A DNA stretch of 64,000 nucleotides from Myxocyprinus asiaticus (GCF_019703515.2 NC_059348.1:20417656-20481655); one strand, 5' to 3'. Counted from the first letter of the stretch, positions 27,011 to 39,909 are shown. The notes: a model not told the origin generated them from the sequence alone. Made by a program: numbers and translations.

Positions 27011-27399
27011 ATGCATTTATCTACTAAAAGTTTATTGTCAGCACCATCTATAAATAGCCTCAAAGCTCACTTGCATGGGCTAAATGCCAATTTTGATTTC
27101 ATGGGGTCTTGGGATGAACATATGACTTGGTGAGTCTCTGATCCACTTTTGTATTCAGTAGGATATAGCATGAATAGAATTAAGGCATGGGGGATACTTT
27201 TATCTGCATTCCCGATCGAATTGCACACAAAAGTATACTCAAAGTATACTCTTATGACTGCGAGTAAATACAATAGCATTTGATGCATGCACACTATGAC
27301 TGCTTTGTTGTACTGTTTAGTGTTTAGTGTCAACTGCAGGCGCATGCAGCGACGAAGCGCACAGATTGTTCGTGTGCGGCCCAGATTTTCTTGACACAC

Positions 27400-27480
27400 T
27401 TGCAATATGCAAAAAATATGTTCACGATATTTTTATTAAAAAATATATTGCGATATCCGACTACATCGTCAACCCCACTG
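27400..27480. repeat. hAT-like terminal fragment
   Basis: The GCGATATCCGACTACATCGTC motif here recurs as GATATCCGATTACATCGTCC at 29880-29910 in the same orientation. Both look like solo end fragments of a fish hAT family with GATAT-rich termini. Confidence 0.4.
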
Positions 27481-27499
27481 CCCCCACGGCAGAGGGTGT

Positions 27500-28285
27500 A
27501 TGTACCATATTTTCCAGAAATAAAGTTGCACCTGACTATAAGTTGCACCGGGTCAAAATCCCGTGGAGATCATTTTATTTTTAAAAAGCACATAAGTCGC
27601 ATCTCTATATAAGTTGCACTGACAGAGGTTGCAAGAAAAAAGGCTTTAGGACCCAGGAGCACCTGTTTGAATTCTCTTAACAGGTTCAGATGTCAAATGC
27701 ACTCCATGAAGATTACAGAACCTCAGAATGTACACATCGTATCACGGGAGAATTTGCTTTAAGTAATCGTGTGTAACTGTTTCTCATTTTCTTTTTGTGT
27801 TTCATAATAGAAATGCGACAAGACACATCTGTTTTTAACATCTGTAACACTATCCTGTGGACAAATAATCAGCTTTTAATCTGTGAGTAAAACAATATGC
27901 CTATTGTATTCTTTTCAATCATTAACATAAGCGACTGTGGGTATTTCTGATTTTTGCAATTAACCTGTTCACTGACTGAATGTTTTTACTGCGAGTGTGA
28001 TGAAACGTCATTTTGTGGGCATGTGAGGACTAGAGTTTGTTACAACAATCATGTTATAATGGACAAAATATTTAAACTGGTTGCATAAAGTACTTTGTAA
28101 AGGCAAAATTTTCTGAATTAGCGACTTTAAAACACTTCTACCATCTCTATGACTGATGTTTTGATCTGTTTTGGTGCGCTTGTGTTTGACCAGCCAACAT
28201 CAGTCACGTATAAATTATGTATAGAAGTCGCTTCAGACTATAAGTTGCAGGACCTTTCAGATGATGAAAACAAACTGTGACTTAT
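27500..28285. repeat. Dispersed repeat with TATAAGTTGCAC motifs
   Basis: Beginning ATGTACCATATTTTCC, it contains repeated CTATAAGTTGCA motifs at both ends (27536, 27610, 28240), which I recall from a vertebrate DNA-transposon-derived repeat. No coding remnant is recognisable between them. Confidence 0.45.
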
Positions 28286-28288
28286 TCA

Positions 28289-28545
28289 GCTCTGGAAAAA
28301 AATTAAGAGACCACTGCAAAATTATCAGTTTCTCTGGATTTACTATTTATAGGTGTGTGTTTGAAATTAAAAAAAAAAAAATTCATTCTATAAAGTACTG
28401 ACAACATTTCTCCTAAATTCCAAATTTATTGGCAGAAAATGACAACTGGTCAAGATAACAAAAAAGATGCAGTGTTTTCAGACCTTGAATAATGCACAGA
28501 AAATGGTGTCGTATTCAGAAGAGGTTTTAAAATGAATTTTAGATG
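28289..28545. repeat. Truncated fish repeat
   Basis: The stretch starting AGCTCTGGAAAAAAATTAAG and containing AGAGACCACTGCAAAATTAT resembles the terminus of a common fish transposon. The other end is missing. Confidence 0.45.
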
Positions 28546-28547
28546 GA

Positions 28548-29150
28548 TGTTTTTAAAACCTCCCTAACGTAAAACTTTTGCCTGAACCAAACCAATAGTG
28601 TTTTAAAATATAATGAGACAATTAAAAAATACATCCTTACCGAATCAATGCCTAAATCTAACCATTAGTGTTTTAAAATGCAGAAGCGAAATGAAAAATC
28701 TAATTTTCTGAACCAACCTTATCATTTCATGATGCTTTTAGGTCTCTGTAATGTCACGTGTCAGCTTGAGTTTATGGCTGGACTTGAACCGCGGTCATCC
28801 AACTCCAAGTCCAACGCCCTATCAGGTGAGCAACCGCAAAAGCAAACATGTTGTAATAAGTGTATATATATGTAGGTGGTGCTGTAATACAAGCATTAAA
28901 ATGTATCGGTTTTCAAAAGATGCGTAACAGTAAGTGTGTACGATATCATCAAATAGCAGGGCCTGAGTAATAGAGAGAAAAATAAGTATTTATAAAGTCA
29001 TAATCAGCCATTAAAGTCATGCTTTGAGTGAAAGTGAATAAAACACATAGTTGTTGTAGCACCTCTAGTGTTCATTTCACCTGGAAACTGCAGGGAATTG
29101 TACCTGGAGATATGTATTACAAGTTTTGCAAAAATGTATATAGGAGTCAC
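28548..29150. repeat. Partial copy 2 of the tRNA-bearing inverted-repeat family
   Basis: Shares with 9071-9855 the order of ACCAATAGTGTTTTAAAAT, GAGACAATTAAAA, ACCATTAGTGTTTTAAAATG, the tRNA-like segment, TAAAGTCATAATCAGC, and TGCAAAAATGTATATAG. The terminal CCTGGTCTCA repeats are absent on both sides, so it is truncated. Confidence 0.65.
28777..28838 (-). other. tRNA-like segment inside repeat, copy 2
   Basis: On the minus strand GGTTGCTCACCTGATAGG (A-box-like) is followed by TTGGACTTGGAGTTGGAT and GGTTCAAGTCC (a near-consensus B box). It is more tRNA-like than the first copy. It is not a functional tRNA, because a proper acceptor stem is not seen. Confidence 0.55.
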
Positions 29151-32100
29151 GTCATTTAAGTATCTGTCTACACTAACAGGTGAAAAATGACTTATACAAA
29201 TTAAAATCTACAGAAAATGATAAATGTAGACATAATAATGGTAATTAAAATATAAATCAATTTTAGATTTAAGGTGTTTTTGTAATATTTTATGATTTGT
29301 GAACATGCAGAATTGCGTTCACAATGCATGTTAAACTCGAACTGTTCCGTGGAAATAAAGCGAACTCCGAACACCTCCTGAGAATGTCTCAAGGTCATTT
29401 GCAGCATTCTCATAGACAACACTATTCTTGCAATCTGTTTTCAGACGACTGAAATAGAGAAGAAAGAGTGAGAACTCTTTACATGCACGTGTTCCACAAG
29501 ACAAGCTCACGCTGCACGCCTCTGAACAAACAGCAAATAAGAAACGCACATTGACGGCTTTTCTGTCGTCTGTTCATAAAAATAAGGGTGATCCTTCAAG
29601 CACGTGTGTTTGTGTCTAACAGCGTTTCTTGTCATGTGTCACTCCGAGATGTTTTGCAGGTCGCCGGCCACTGTGGCGGATAGCTGAGCAAAATGACCCG
29701 CCATTGCGCATAAAATAGACAATCCACATTTGGCGGGTCGCAACACACAGGTGCTAATTTGAATCCCTGGGCTACTATATAATATTTTTGTCGACTTCCC
29801 AGCTTCATGGTTTGTCATTTCCCAATATTGTTGAACATCGTTTGTCAATGAGCATCTATGTCAGCATCGGGATATTTGTCAGATATCGTCGATATCCGAT
29901 TACATCGTCCTATCACCCAGCCCTAGCGGACAGTCCACGCAGACAGTGCTGATGATGAAATTTGTGTCATGCATACGGTGCTAAGCAACATGAACAACCA
30001 ATCTATACTTTGGCTTTTACTGTACATGCACTGTACAATGTTTTACTGGCTCCAAACAAACTAAAACACACTTGACACAGTTAATTCAACCCATTACGAG
30101 AGGATTTAACACAAGAGAGCTATCCTTCTTTTACAGCAACCACACCTCTAACCACCACGCCATGTCTCCACTGAGAGCTGTGTGTGTCCATATGGACTAA
30201 CAGCTGATGTGAAGAAAAGGTTACTGCTCCAAATCAGCATGGAATGGAGTGTAATAACATTTGAATATTTCTGGTTTTGAGTCATATTTTAATTATCTTT
30301 ACTTCAAGTCAGATGCTACAACATTCTATGTAGAACACTTAATTATGAACATCTGAACTAAAGCACTGAAGGATAGTACACAAATATCTGCTCTATCAGG
30401 ACTGGGTTTGCATCTTGGAATATTTACTCTTCCAGCCCTGAATCCAGGTTTACCTAGTTAATCAGTAGGTTGTTAGCCCCAAAGCCAACTCTGTATTTTT
30501 TAATAAGGAGATATTGTGTTCCAGCCTGATGTCTCAGAGCTACTAAATGCATAATTCAGCATACTGCCTTCTGTATCACCATGCATATAGATGACATGGG
30601 CAGCAGGGACCTGAGAGACATCAGTTACACGGTATTGTACAGCACTTTGCATTCAGATGGAAATTACATCAATGGTGCCTCCTCTGTTTGCAAGGCCTTC
30701 CTTTGAATGTATTTATGTTGGGAGACCTCTCAAGACCTTTCTGTAGCTGTCAAAAAAATAGAAACTTTTAGATACAAAGTTTATTTTCTGATATGCATCA
30801 GAATATATAAAATATTTCTGAAGACGTCCTATCAAAAAACTCTAAAGTAGTCTTGGTTGTCTGACTGAAGAGATGTGGTATATTTGAAGGAAGTGATTCG
30901 AGTAGTCTGTAATGCCCAAAGGAGAATCGTCCAGATCAGAGCCAATGAGTCATTCATTTGTGTGGATGACATTTGATTCAGGCTATAGCGACTCCCACAC
31001 AGCCCTACTGAGCAAGATTTAAACAGAACATAAACAAGTGCAGATGAGCTGAATTACTTGTGTCTGTGTAATCCCTCAGGCCAGGCTTTGGCTAGTTTTT
31101 ATTACAGAGCTCTATGGCACTGCTCAGTTTAATAGGCCTGTAGACTTATTAAAAGCATTGACTAAACTTTGGCCCTGATTAAAAGTTTCAGAGTAAATAT
31201 TGCTGATGCAGTTGTTGATGGGGGAATATCATGCTGAAGGTAGGAAATCATTTAACATGATCAGTATGCACTGAACATTTTTTGCCTGTAGCAATGGCTG
31301 GCAGATCAATAGTGACCAGGCAATTTAGGGAGGGAAATCTTTAACCAAATCACTCAAACCTCTGAGTCAAGAGATGCAAAATTCTACAAAATATAATGAG
31401 CAATTAAACTCTGTGCTTTATCCATTTTGTGGGGACAGAGAGAGAGAGAGGGAGAGCAAAAGAAAAGCCAAGGATAGATACTGGAAGGGTTTCTTCCCAT
31501 CTTTGCCTTCTAGCACTGGGTAGGTTCAATTTGCAGCCCACATGGAAAACTGCGTGCTTTTAACGGCAAGTCTGACATGCCCTGAGGCAGGCACCGACCA
31601 GAGGAGACATGAGCATCAGCAGTCATGCATGCAGAAAAACATGCAGTCACTGCACACAACTGGAGCCCATCCTCTGTGACGCCTCACAACCAGGCACTCT
31701 GAATGAGGGTTCAAGAAGTTGAAAGAGAGAAATGTAAAACGAGAAATAAGAATGTGAACTCCTTGAGAATTCTCAGGTGCACAAATACCACTCTCTTACA
31801 TGAAATTATACACAACATTTCTGGCAATAGAACCTCATAGGTTATTCATAGGTTTACTTAGAAACCTATGTAGTTTATATTTAGGGCTCATAAACCTTAG
31901 TGTGCAATGTGGCTAAAAATAGAGCAACGTACAAACTTGAAATAAAATCATCAATCTGCAATTTGTGAATACAGTGTACGCTATGCAAATGAGGACGTGA
32001 TTAATACATAGGGTGATACTTTTCTTACATTCAGCTTGCACTCTAGGCAGTAAAATCAAACTTTTCCCCACCCTCACTTTATTTAGCCACCAAAGGTCCA

Positions 32101-33372
32101 GCATACAGTCAAAAGAAAAAGTTGCTGGAACTTTTATCAGGTCAGTTTTCCAAAAAATCCCTTGAGAGATGTAAACAAAAATGAGCCACATGTGAGCAAA
32201 CCATAGTTAATAATATAACAGAAATTAAACACTCACAAAGTTTTTTGTCCTAGCCCAGTCATCATGACCACCTCTTACTTACCCGTTTCTCATAATCAAC
32301 TGAGACGCAAAATGTTACAGAGTCACACACTGTGCAAAATGCTGCCTACTTTGTGGACACTTTTAAATATATGACTATTGGCTTAAATCAGTTACACAAA
32401 AGGGAAACGTTTCATTATTAAAGCAATATTCAATTCATACTGAACTCCTATATTGTTTTGCTGTATTTATTTGATTCAATGGCTGATATAATGGCAAAAC
32501 ATGCTGTCACTTCAGCATACAGCTATGAGAGAGAGTACTGGAGATGAATGACAGGACCCAACCCCCTGAAGGTGAAGATAAATGACAGCCAGGCCCTTGA
32601 GATAAACAGCATTAAAGCAACACTCATAAAACTGAAACATGGCTACTGTTTGATAAAAAGAAATTAAGTATTTTTAAACAATTAAAACAAATTAATTTAT
32701 CAGACGAACAGAGTTATTTTAAATCAATCTGAACTAAATTAACAGGAACTTAAAAGAACACAATTGAGGTGTGTCGAAACAACGAAAACTTTATGGTTTC
32801 AATCACGTCTTTTGCGCATGCTCCGATGGACTCCCTTTCCAATTTGCGCCAAAGACAGCAAGAGACCAGGTGAAATACTCGAAGTCAAAAATCTTTTACC
32901 ATCCTTGTCTTTATAGTGACAATAAAGTGTAAGTCTTGTTAAAACCATTACAGATCAACTTTAAGCAGATATTTGACTTTTAATATTGGCATTTTTGAAG
33001 TAGTCACATGGTAAGCAGCATATCTGGGAAGAGGAATTAAATGCAGGATATTTTTTGCTTTTATTTACATAATTCAACATTTCCACGATAATAATCTGGG
33101 TCTAGCGGTCTTTGTAAGTGTTATTTCTGGATAGTTTGATTTCAGCAGGTCATTAGATATTGTCGTTCGGGCGAGCGCGAAGAACAGTAACACGTCTGAT
33201 GGTGGGTTTGTATCTGGCAGGTTTAGGTGTAATTATACTGTAGTTTGGGATGTGACTGCACCAGCTAGTCGACTATTAAAAACAGTACTCTAATATCGCA
33301 AATTAATTTTCATTTGCGCATTTGCCTGCCGTAAGCAGTGCTGAATTACACTATTTTGGCCCTCACATCTTT
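29151..33372. other. dlg1 intron, largely without recognised features
   Basis: About 4.2 kb. Apart from the short hAT-like end near 29850-29930 and a GA-rich patch near 31437-31460 I see no repeat ends, tandem arrays or coding motifs. This is the longest repeat-poor stretch of the left half. Confidence 0.4.
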
Positions 33373-33380
33373 TACTAAAT

Positions 33381-34026
33381 TAGTGATGGGTCATTCATGA
33401 ACGATTCATTCATTTTGAATGAATCTTTTATGTGACTCAGAAGAACGAGTAGTCTCAGAGAGTGATTTGTTCATTTTATGTTGGCCGCACATGCGCATTG
33501 CGCAACCTCCGTTCGTTTGTTACGTGAAAACCGCATAGGCGCTGTACAGAAAACAGAAATGATTAGTTCATCTTTCAACTCTTTTGGTCCGAGTCGTTCG
33601 TTTTTTTGTCACGTGACAGCCGTATACACTATGCATTGCTCACACATGAAACAGAAATGATTAGTTCACCTCTTGAGTCATCTGGTCCGAGTCATTCGTT
33701 CTTTTGTCACGTGACAGCCGTATACGCTGCATAGCGGCATCACGTGACAAATGAACAAACGATTCGGACAAGAAGATTCCAGAGGTGAACTAATCTTTCT
33801 GTTTCTTATAATTTGTCCTTGGCTGCATTATCATTTTTTCCTTATTGGGACTATAATCAAAGTTTGCATAAGTAGACGTGTTGAGGGGGATTTGGCTATT
33901 GAAAATGTAACATTTTGATTTCATTCTGCTCAAATGAACGAAATGACTTGAATAAAGAGTCGTTCATTTTGCTGAACGAGACTCAAAGATCCAAGTCAGT
34001 AAAATGATCCGATCTTCCCATCACTA
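33381..34026. mobile_element. hAT-type MITE with perfect ends and duplication
   Basis: Ends TAGTGATGGG and CCCATCACTA are exact complements, and the identical 8-mer TACTAAAT flanks it at 33373-33380 and 34027-34034. Inside, a unit of about 97 bases (from CAGAAATGATTAGTTCA through GTCACGTGACAGCCGTATAC) is tandemly repeated, and part of it recurs inverted. TCACGTGA E-boxes therefore occur three times (about 33609, 33707 and 33740). No transposase is present. Confidence 0.93.
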
Positions 34027-34885
34027 TACTAAATCTCACAGTTACAATCGAGTCCATTGGATGCGCTGTGTATATGTGTGGTCAAGGTGTTAGATGAGAA
34101 AAGATATAGCATCTGTGCTTTCCAAAAATGTGTATTATTGTGATTCTTATTTAATTCTACTCTATTGGCATGCGGTTCTTGTGACAGTCAAAGTATTAAC
34201 CATTACACAGCAATAACGTGGGAGAATCACCAAAATATGTCTCTTTAAATGTCGAAAAAAGCTTTATATTTTGTTCAGAATTTTGTCTCTGTTTCATGTC
34301 CAGACAATCCCATGATTATAAAAGAACATAAAGGACAGCTGTTCCATGCTTTACTTAGTACAATTATCATATGGTAAGTTGTAATTCTTAAATTATGTTC
34401 TTAAAAAGCTTAAGAATAATGTTTTTAAAAAGTATTAGATAAATAGTTCATAGTTTATTACTACAATGTTTAAAACTACATACTAGAAACTTTCATATGA
34501 TGTACTATGGGTGGGTACTCAATTTATTTTAATTAAAAATCTGTCTTAATAATTAAAATATTATATTAGTCTTATTATATAAAGATATGGGTTGATCAAC
34601 TGTGAATTGACTGTGTAAGTGATATGTATAGTAATAGTTATTCGAATGTGGCCTTATAAAGAGTGTGGAACCTAGCAGGTACAGATTGTTAAAACATGAA
34701 GTTATGACATGGTCATTATGGTCTAGTCTACTTTGAAAATGTAAAACTTAAATACCAGGAGGTCACGTGACGCCATGGAAGGGGCAGATGTGTGAGCGAC
34801 GAGCTCTGCGCACTTTGCTAAATTTTTAATAATTTTCATGTTATAATCTGGTGAATTTTGATACACCCAGTTACACATTTGCTCT

Positions 34886-35782
34886 TTGATGCAAAACATG
34901 GCAAAGAAGTCAAAATCCTCGGGCTCTGGAGACATTAAAAGACACTTACATGTTCAGGATGAAAGCCCCGACAGGCCTACAGACCGGGGACTCGATTTGG
35001 ATGGCACGGCGGGAGAGGAGATCCAGCGTCATTTGTCCAACATGTTGGTGATTTTTACGAAGATTCTTGCTGACTTGGAGGATCTCGCTGTAATACGTTG
35101 ATCGATTACAATGATGGAAATAAAATTCTCTGAACTAGTTACAAGAGTGACTGATGCTGAGAGACAAATCGATTTCCTGGAATCTTCGGAGAGGGAATAA
35201 ACCGCTAATCCGCCCATGACCAAAGCTGATTTGGAACATCTCTTTGAAAAGCTTGAAGATCTTGAGAATAGAAGCCGCAGGAATAACGTTTGAATTGTTG
35301 GAATTCCTGAGCATGAGGAGGGCAGAGATATGGTGAAATTCATAGACGAGTTTTTCCTGAGTCTGCTCAACATAACAGGCCACAAGCTGGAAATCGAGCG
35401 AGCTCACAGAGTCCCAGCTCACAGATCTGCTGAGGGAGAAATGCCCCGATCGATTCTAGCCAGATTTCTGAGATCATCCGATAAAGATCTTGTGTTGCGC
35501 CAGGCGAGGAGCAAAGGGAAGCTTTCTAGGAAGAACCATAATATTTTCTTGTTCCCGGACTTTGCGAGTTTGACAAGAGAGAAACGCGATCGGTTCAAGG
35601 AATGTAAGAAACTCTTACATCGGCGAAAAATCACTTTTGCTCTGATGTTTCCGGCCAAACTGAGAATAGAAACGAAGGATGTCCCAATCAGGCAATGTCT
35701 TTTATTGAATCAATGGGTGAGTAAACCATTGGGTGTTTCTCATGTGAGTGGGTCGACTCGCTGTACTTACTCTGGCTTTTGA
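34886..35782 (+). pseudogene. L1 ORF1 (RNA-binding chaperone), broken
   Basis: Starts with MQNMAKKSKSSGSGDIKRHL, continues through a heptad-like segment (LEHLFEKLEDLENRSRRNN) typical of the ORF1 coiled coil, then the RNA-recognition-like part (IVGIPEHEEG, ERAHRVPAHR, ILARFLRSSDKDLVLRQARS) and the C-terminal domain (FPDFASLTREKRDRFKECK). Stops interrupt it near 35100, 35198 and 35291. ORF1 proteins normally coat L1 RNA as trimers; this copy cannot make a full one. Confidence 0.88.
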
Positions 35783-36675
35783 GGAGCTGGGCGTCATTTT
35801 GGTTTCTTTTTTCTTTTTGCGTTGGCTCCGCAGAGCAGCTGGAGTTTGTTTTGTGAATAACACTTTCCTTAAAGAAACTTTTGCATTGACAAAAGATTAC
35901 TTTTGCATTGAAGTTCCCAGCCAGTTTGAGAGTGGATAAAATACCTACATGCTCACACAAAGGATGTCTTTTATAAAGTTGACGGATTGTATAAGTCATG
36001 GTATATACTTTTATGCGGCCTCCGAGTGAATTGACTCGACCATCCGGGGAACCGGGATGCCAGTTTTGTTTCTTTTTGTGTTGGTTCCGCTTAGCGGCTG
36101 GAGCTTGTTCTATTGAATAACACTCCTTTGGAACAGCTGTGGATTAATCTGTTCGTTCTTTGTGCTTAATACTCCTGCTGGCTGGAGTTTGTTTTGTTGA
36201 GTATTTTTACGGGACATTGGAATGATTACGTCATCCGTTGAACTCATAACAGCCAGCTCACTGAACATATCTGAACGTTTTATTTCAGCTGGAATTTGTT
36301 TTGGAGATGATCACATCTTTGAGACAGTTCTGTGAATGAATCTACACATTCTTTGTGTTCATTCTTCCTATTGGCTGGGTTTATTTTACAAAGTATTTTC
36401 TGTTATGTAATTTTGCTTCACAAATTTGTGAGGCAAAATTGTGCAATCCGATGGCAAAGTTGTCATGGGGGCTCGTGGGCGTTCATGGACCTTTTGAGTT
36501 TAGAGGGACTGTCGTCAGTTGGCGCTTTCGTGCGTGGGGCTAATGCGCACGTTTTTCTTTTTTCTGTTTGTTTTGTTTGGGGGGAAGTTTGGGGGTTGAT
36601 TGTTTCACTAATGGGGAATGTGGTCTGTATAATTTTGTTTTTGACACTCAATTTATTTTTTCTACTATAATCAAA

Positions 36676-37820
36676 ATGTCAAATGTTAATATGAGTGTAC
36701 TATCTCTCTCCACATGGAATGTGAATGGGTTGGGGCACCCCATAAAAAGAAGGAAGGTTATTACTTTTCTTAAACGTAAGAAATATGATATAGTGTTTCT
36801 TCAATAAACACATCTCTCCCCAAAATCCTGATTTCCAACAAATGTTAAAGACTGAAATCAATGTTTATATGGAGACCAACTGGATAGGGGCACTCGGCAG
36901 GGCTGCCCTCTTTCTCCTCTTTTATTGTTCTGTCTTGCCCTGGAACCATTAGCAGCCGTGATAAGAAAGGAGGATGATTTTACAGGGGTGATGGCGGGAG
37001 GTATGGCGCATAAGCTTCTGCTTTACGCAGATGATATTTTATTATTTGTCTCTGAACCTACTAGATCTATGCCTTGCCTCCACAGAATTGGATACAAAGT
37101 TAATTGGTCTAAATCCGAAGTTTTGGCTCTGACAGCGTACTGTCCAGTAACGGCTTTCCAGCCAGGCGCCTTCCAATGGCCCAAACAGGGCATTAAGTAT
37201 TTGGAGATTTTATTCCCAGCAAATTTGTCTGATTTAGTCACAGTTAATTTTGACCCTTTAATAAAAAGATTTTCAAGTGATGTGGGCAGGTGGGCAGGTG
37301 GGCTTCATTACATTTGTCGATGATTGGAAAGGTTAATGTTATTAAAATGAACTGTATTCCAAAATATAAGTACCTGCTACAATCTCTCCCAGTAGATGTC
37401 CCCCTCTCTTATTTCAAGCAATTTGATAACATAGCGAAGTCCTTCATTTGGAATGGTAAACGTCCCAGATTACACTTCAGTAAGTTACATAGGCCGATTG
37501 ACAAAGGTGGGCTAGGCCTACCCAAGATTCTGTTTTATTATTATGCATTCGGTCTCAGACATTTGGCTCATTGGTCGCTTCCACCTGAAAGAGCCCCTCC
37601 CTGGTTCTGCATTGAACAAGTACTGCTGCCCCTATTTTGCCATTGCAAATCCTTTCCATCAAACTAACCAGAGAAGTTAAATCACACCCCGTCATTTCAC
37701 ATTTGCACTCAGTATGGACAAAAGTGTCCAGAGTGTTTAACTCAGATAATTATCTAAATGTTGCCTCGAGCCTATGGCTAAACCCCAAACTATGCATTAA
37801 TAGTCCCCTTTTTGTTGGTT
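36676..37820 (+). pseudogene. L1 ORF2 fragments: endonuclease start and reverse transcriptase
   Basis: The opening STWNVNGLGHPIKRRKVITF and YDIVFLQ is the start of the APE-type endonuclease domain. A stop then replaces the expected Glu codon, and about 30 residues later the sequence jumps to GTRQGCPLSPLL of the reverse transcriptase. The polymerase signature YADD is at 37024-37035. Downstream fragments include WSKSEVLAL, FIWNGKRPRLHFSKL and GGLGLPKILFYYYAFGLRHL, spread over different frames. The bulk of the endonuclease, the linker and the RT fingers are deleted. Confidence 0.9.
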
Positions 37821-38227
37821 AGAGTGGAATGCGAGGGGGGTTAATACACTCGGTCATCTTTATGAGAGTGGTGTGATGAGATCCTTTGAAAATTTGGTAA
37901 AATATTTTGGTTTATACTCAGTTTTTTAGGTATCTTCAGTTACGCCACTTGCTCTGTACTATTTTTGGGAGTAGCATACACCCCCCTAAAGCAGCAGATA
38001 CTCTAGGAGAGGTGATGTGATGTGGTTATTTTCATTTTGTGTCGGACCACTGGTTGTGTGTAGCGGGGGGGTGGGGGGTGTTCAGGGGAAGGGACATATA
38101 ATTTTATAAATTGATTCAGTGTGTGTATGCTCTGTTTGTTTGAATCAATAATAAAAAAATAAATTAAAAAAAACTTAAATACCAAAATGTACTATTGACT
38201 TTTGTTGCCTTTTTTTATTTTTAACAG

Positions 38228-39047
38228 ATCAATACTGAGTTCTTGTGAGATGCAAAAATCCCCACAGAGTTGAAGTTTCGTGCAATACTTGACCAATATT
38301 CTGACAAGTGGATGAAGTTGTTTCACAATAAGGGTGTAGTTCCCGGTAAAACCATAAGACACATCATGCAACCCATTTCCCAGGTTGGTACATAATAAGG
38401 ATTTAAGATTTATGTACATGGGTATTAATTTTCTTTGTGCTTCTTTGATGTCAAATGTGTAAATGATTTATTTTGATATCAGAAATGTCTGTTCCCTTTA
38501 GATCAACATGCATATTATCAGTCTAGCTTTTTGGTGATTTATTATGTTAAACAGAATAACAGCATAGACACACGAAGAGCGTGCATCCTCAAAGCATTGT
38601 GTGGATACTTGAATGAGGACCATGAAAAGCCCATTAAGGAATACAAGTTAATCAACTGCAGCTCTCTTATGGATCATGTAATTCACTTATATATTTTATT
38701 TTCTGTGTACTTATTAGCTTAGTTTTACAAAAAAATTAAGCATGTTTCATTTGTTTTGTCTGGGCACAGGACTGTGATGGCCAAGTGCCCAAAAAGACAT
38801 GAAGCAGACGGTAATGCTGATCTATGTTGTTCGACATGAAGATGAGAAACCAATGGTTAAGCCTGTGGATATTGGTGTCGTGATCGAAGGGGTTGTAGTT
38901 CTCAGCTGTTTGAGGAGTCCAGCTGTTGCAGCGGCAATGTTGTTTGGACTCATTTATGCCTTGGACCTTAGCTGTGCAAAAGACCTCAAATCTACATTTG
39001 AGGTCATCCAGAAAGTGTTTTTCAACCTGGATGAACACAGACTTTAA
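38228..39047 (+). pseudogene. SAMD3-like gene C-terminal part, three exons, decayed
   Basis: Three exon-like blocks with AG acceptors and phase-0 junctions: 38228-38383 (donor GTTGGT), 38555-38677 (donor GTAATT) and 38770-39047, ending in TAA. They encode KFRAILDQYSDKWMKLFHN, then TRRACILKALCGYLNEDHEK, then KPVDIGVVIEGVVVLSCLRS with YALDLSCAKDLKSTFEVIQK near the end. From memory this resembles the C-terminal part of the multicopy fish proteins labelled sterile alpha motif domain-containing 3-like; no SAM domain itself is visible. The first block has an in-frame TGA (probably a decayed Arg CGA), and the last has a two-base insertion near 38790 that shifts the frame. It is a pseudogene on the strand opposite dlg1. 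A possible earlier exon lies at 34304-34373. Confidence 0.65.
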
Positions 39048-39909
39048 CCAAAGGTTCAAGCCCTAAAGAACGTTACAATAAGTCACCAAATATTTATGGC
39101 CTACTAGGGACTGGCTCGGAAACTGCGTAATTATATTTTACATGGATCATAATCCATTTAGTCAGCTGATCATTTTGTCAATTTCTTATTTTTGATATTT
39201 ATGCATTTATTTTTTAGTCTTTTATTTTGGTATTATTTTTATACATATTTTTTTTCTTTTGCCGACTTTGCCGCATGAAAATTGGGTGGCAAAGTATTGC
39301 CTTAAATTTGTACATTAAAGAAAAGTTTGTTTGAAGTAAATTAAGTCAGTTAACTCAAAAGCAATAATTTCAAGCTATAACTTACTGAAGCAGTTCAAAT
39401 TAGTTGGATCAACTAGAGTAAATAGCTTTCAGTAAAAATGCACAGAATAAACTGAAGCAGTCTCATTGAATCAAGATGAAATTTCCTCTTGATTCCATTA
39501 GCCCAGATTAATTTCAGACAAATCTATTCAATTGTGTGGAATGTGTGTCATAATTAAATTAGGTTAGACCAACAATTTATTTTATTGAGTGAGGGCAAGA
39601 AAACCATGCATAAAAACTGCCAGATGCTATCCAGACTTCCTGTCGCAGTCTTTCCTTCTTCAAACAAGCTGCAAAAAAAGTGGCATTTAGCATAGTGTTC
39701 AGCCATTTATGAACAGATATAATGGCATAAGATATTATAATAAAGAAATTTAACTACTGTGAGAAACCAAAGTGGGCAGAAAACTGCAGTAACTGCAGAA
39801 AATGAAGTGCATTCACATCACATTAGGGGTAATGTAATTCTGATTCTTACAGCACAACACATCCCTTTAGCTGTATTTATTGTATCTGGTGGTAGTTGGG
39901 GATATGAGA
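39048..39909. other. Stretch downstream of the SAMD3-like remnant
   Basis: AT-rich sequence that may include the old 3' untranslated part of the pseudogene. Nothing else is recognised. Confidence 0.35.

Larger units (their letters stand above)
34758..38169 (+). mobile_element. L1-clade LINE, internally deleted
   Basis: A 15-bp target duplication, AAAACTTAAATACCA, flanks the element (34743-34757 and 38170-38184). The 3' end is an A-rich tail after GAATCAATAATAAAAAAA. ORF1 and two parts of ORF2 are recognisable (separate entries). The 5' leader is present, but only about 3.4 kb remains because most of the sequence between the ORF2 endonuclease and the reverse transcriptase core is missing. It lies antisense to dlg1 and interrupts the region just upstream of the SAMD3-like pseudogene. 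Confidence 0.92.

Noticed and set aside
36332..36670. Hydrophobic plus-strand 112-codon frame
   Set aside because: It lies in the region between ORF1 and ORF2 of the L1 element; no domain and a poor start context.
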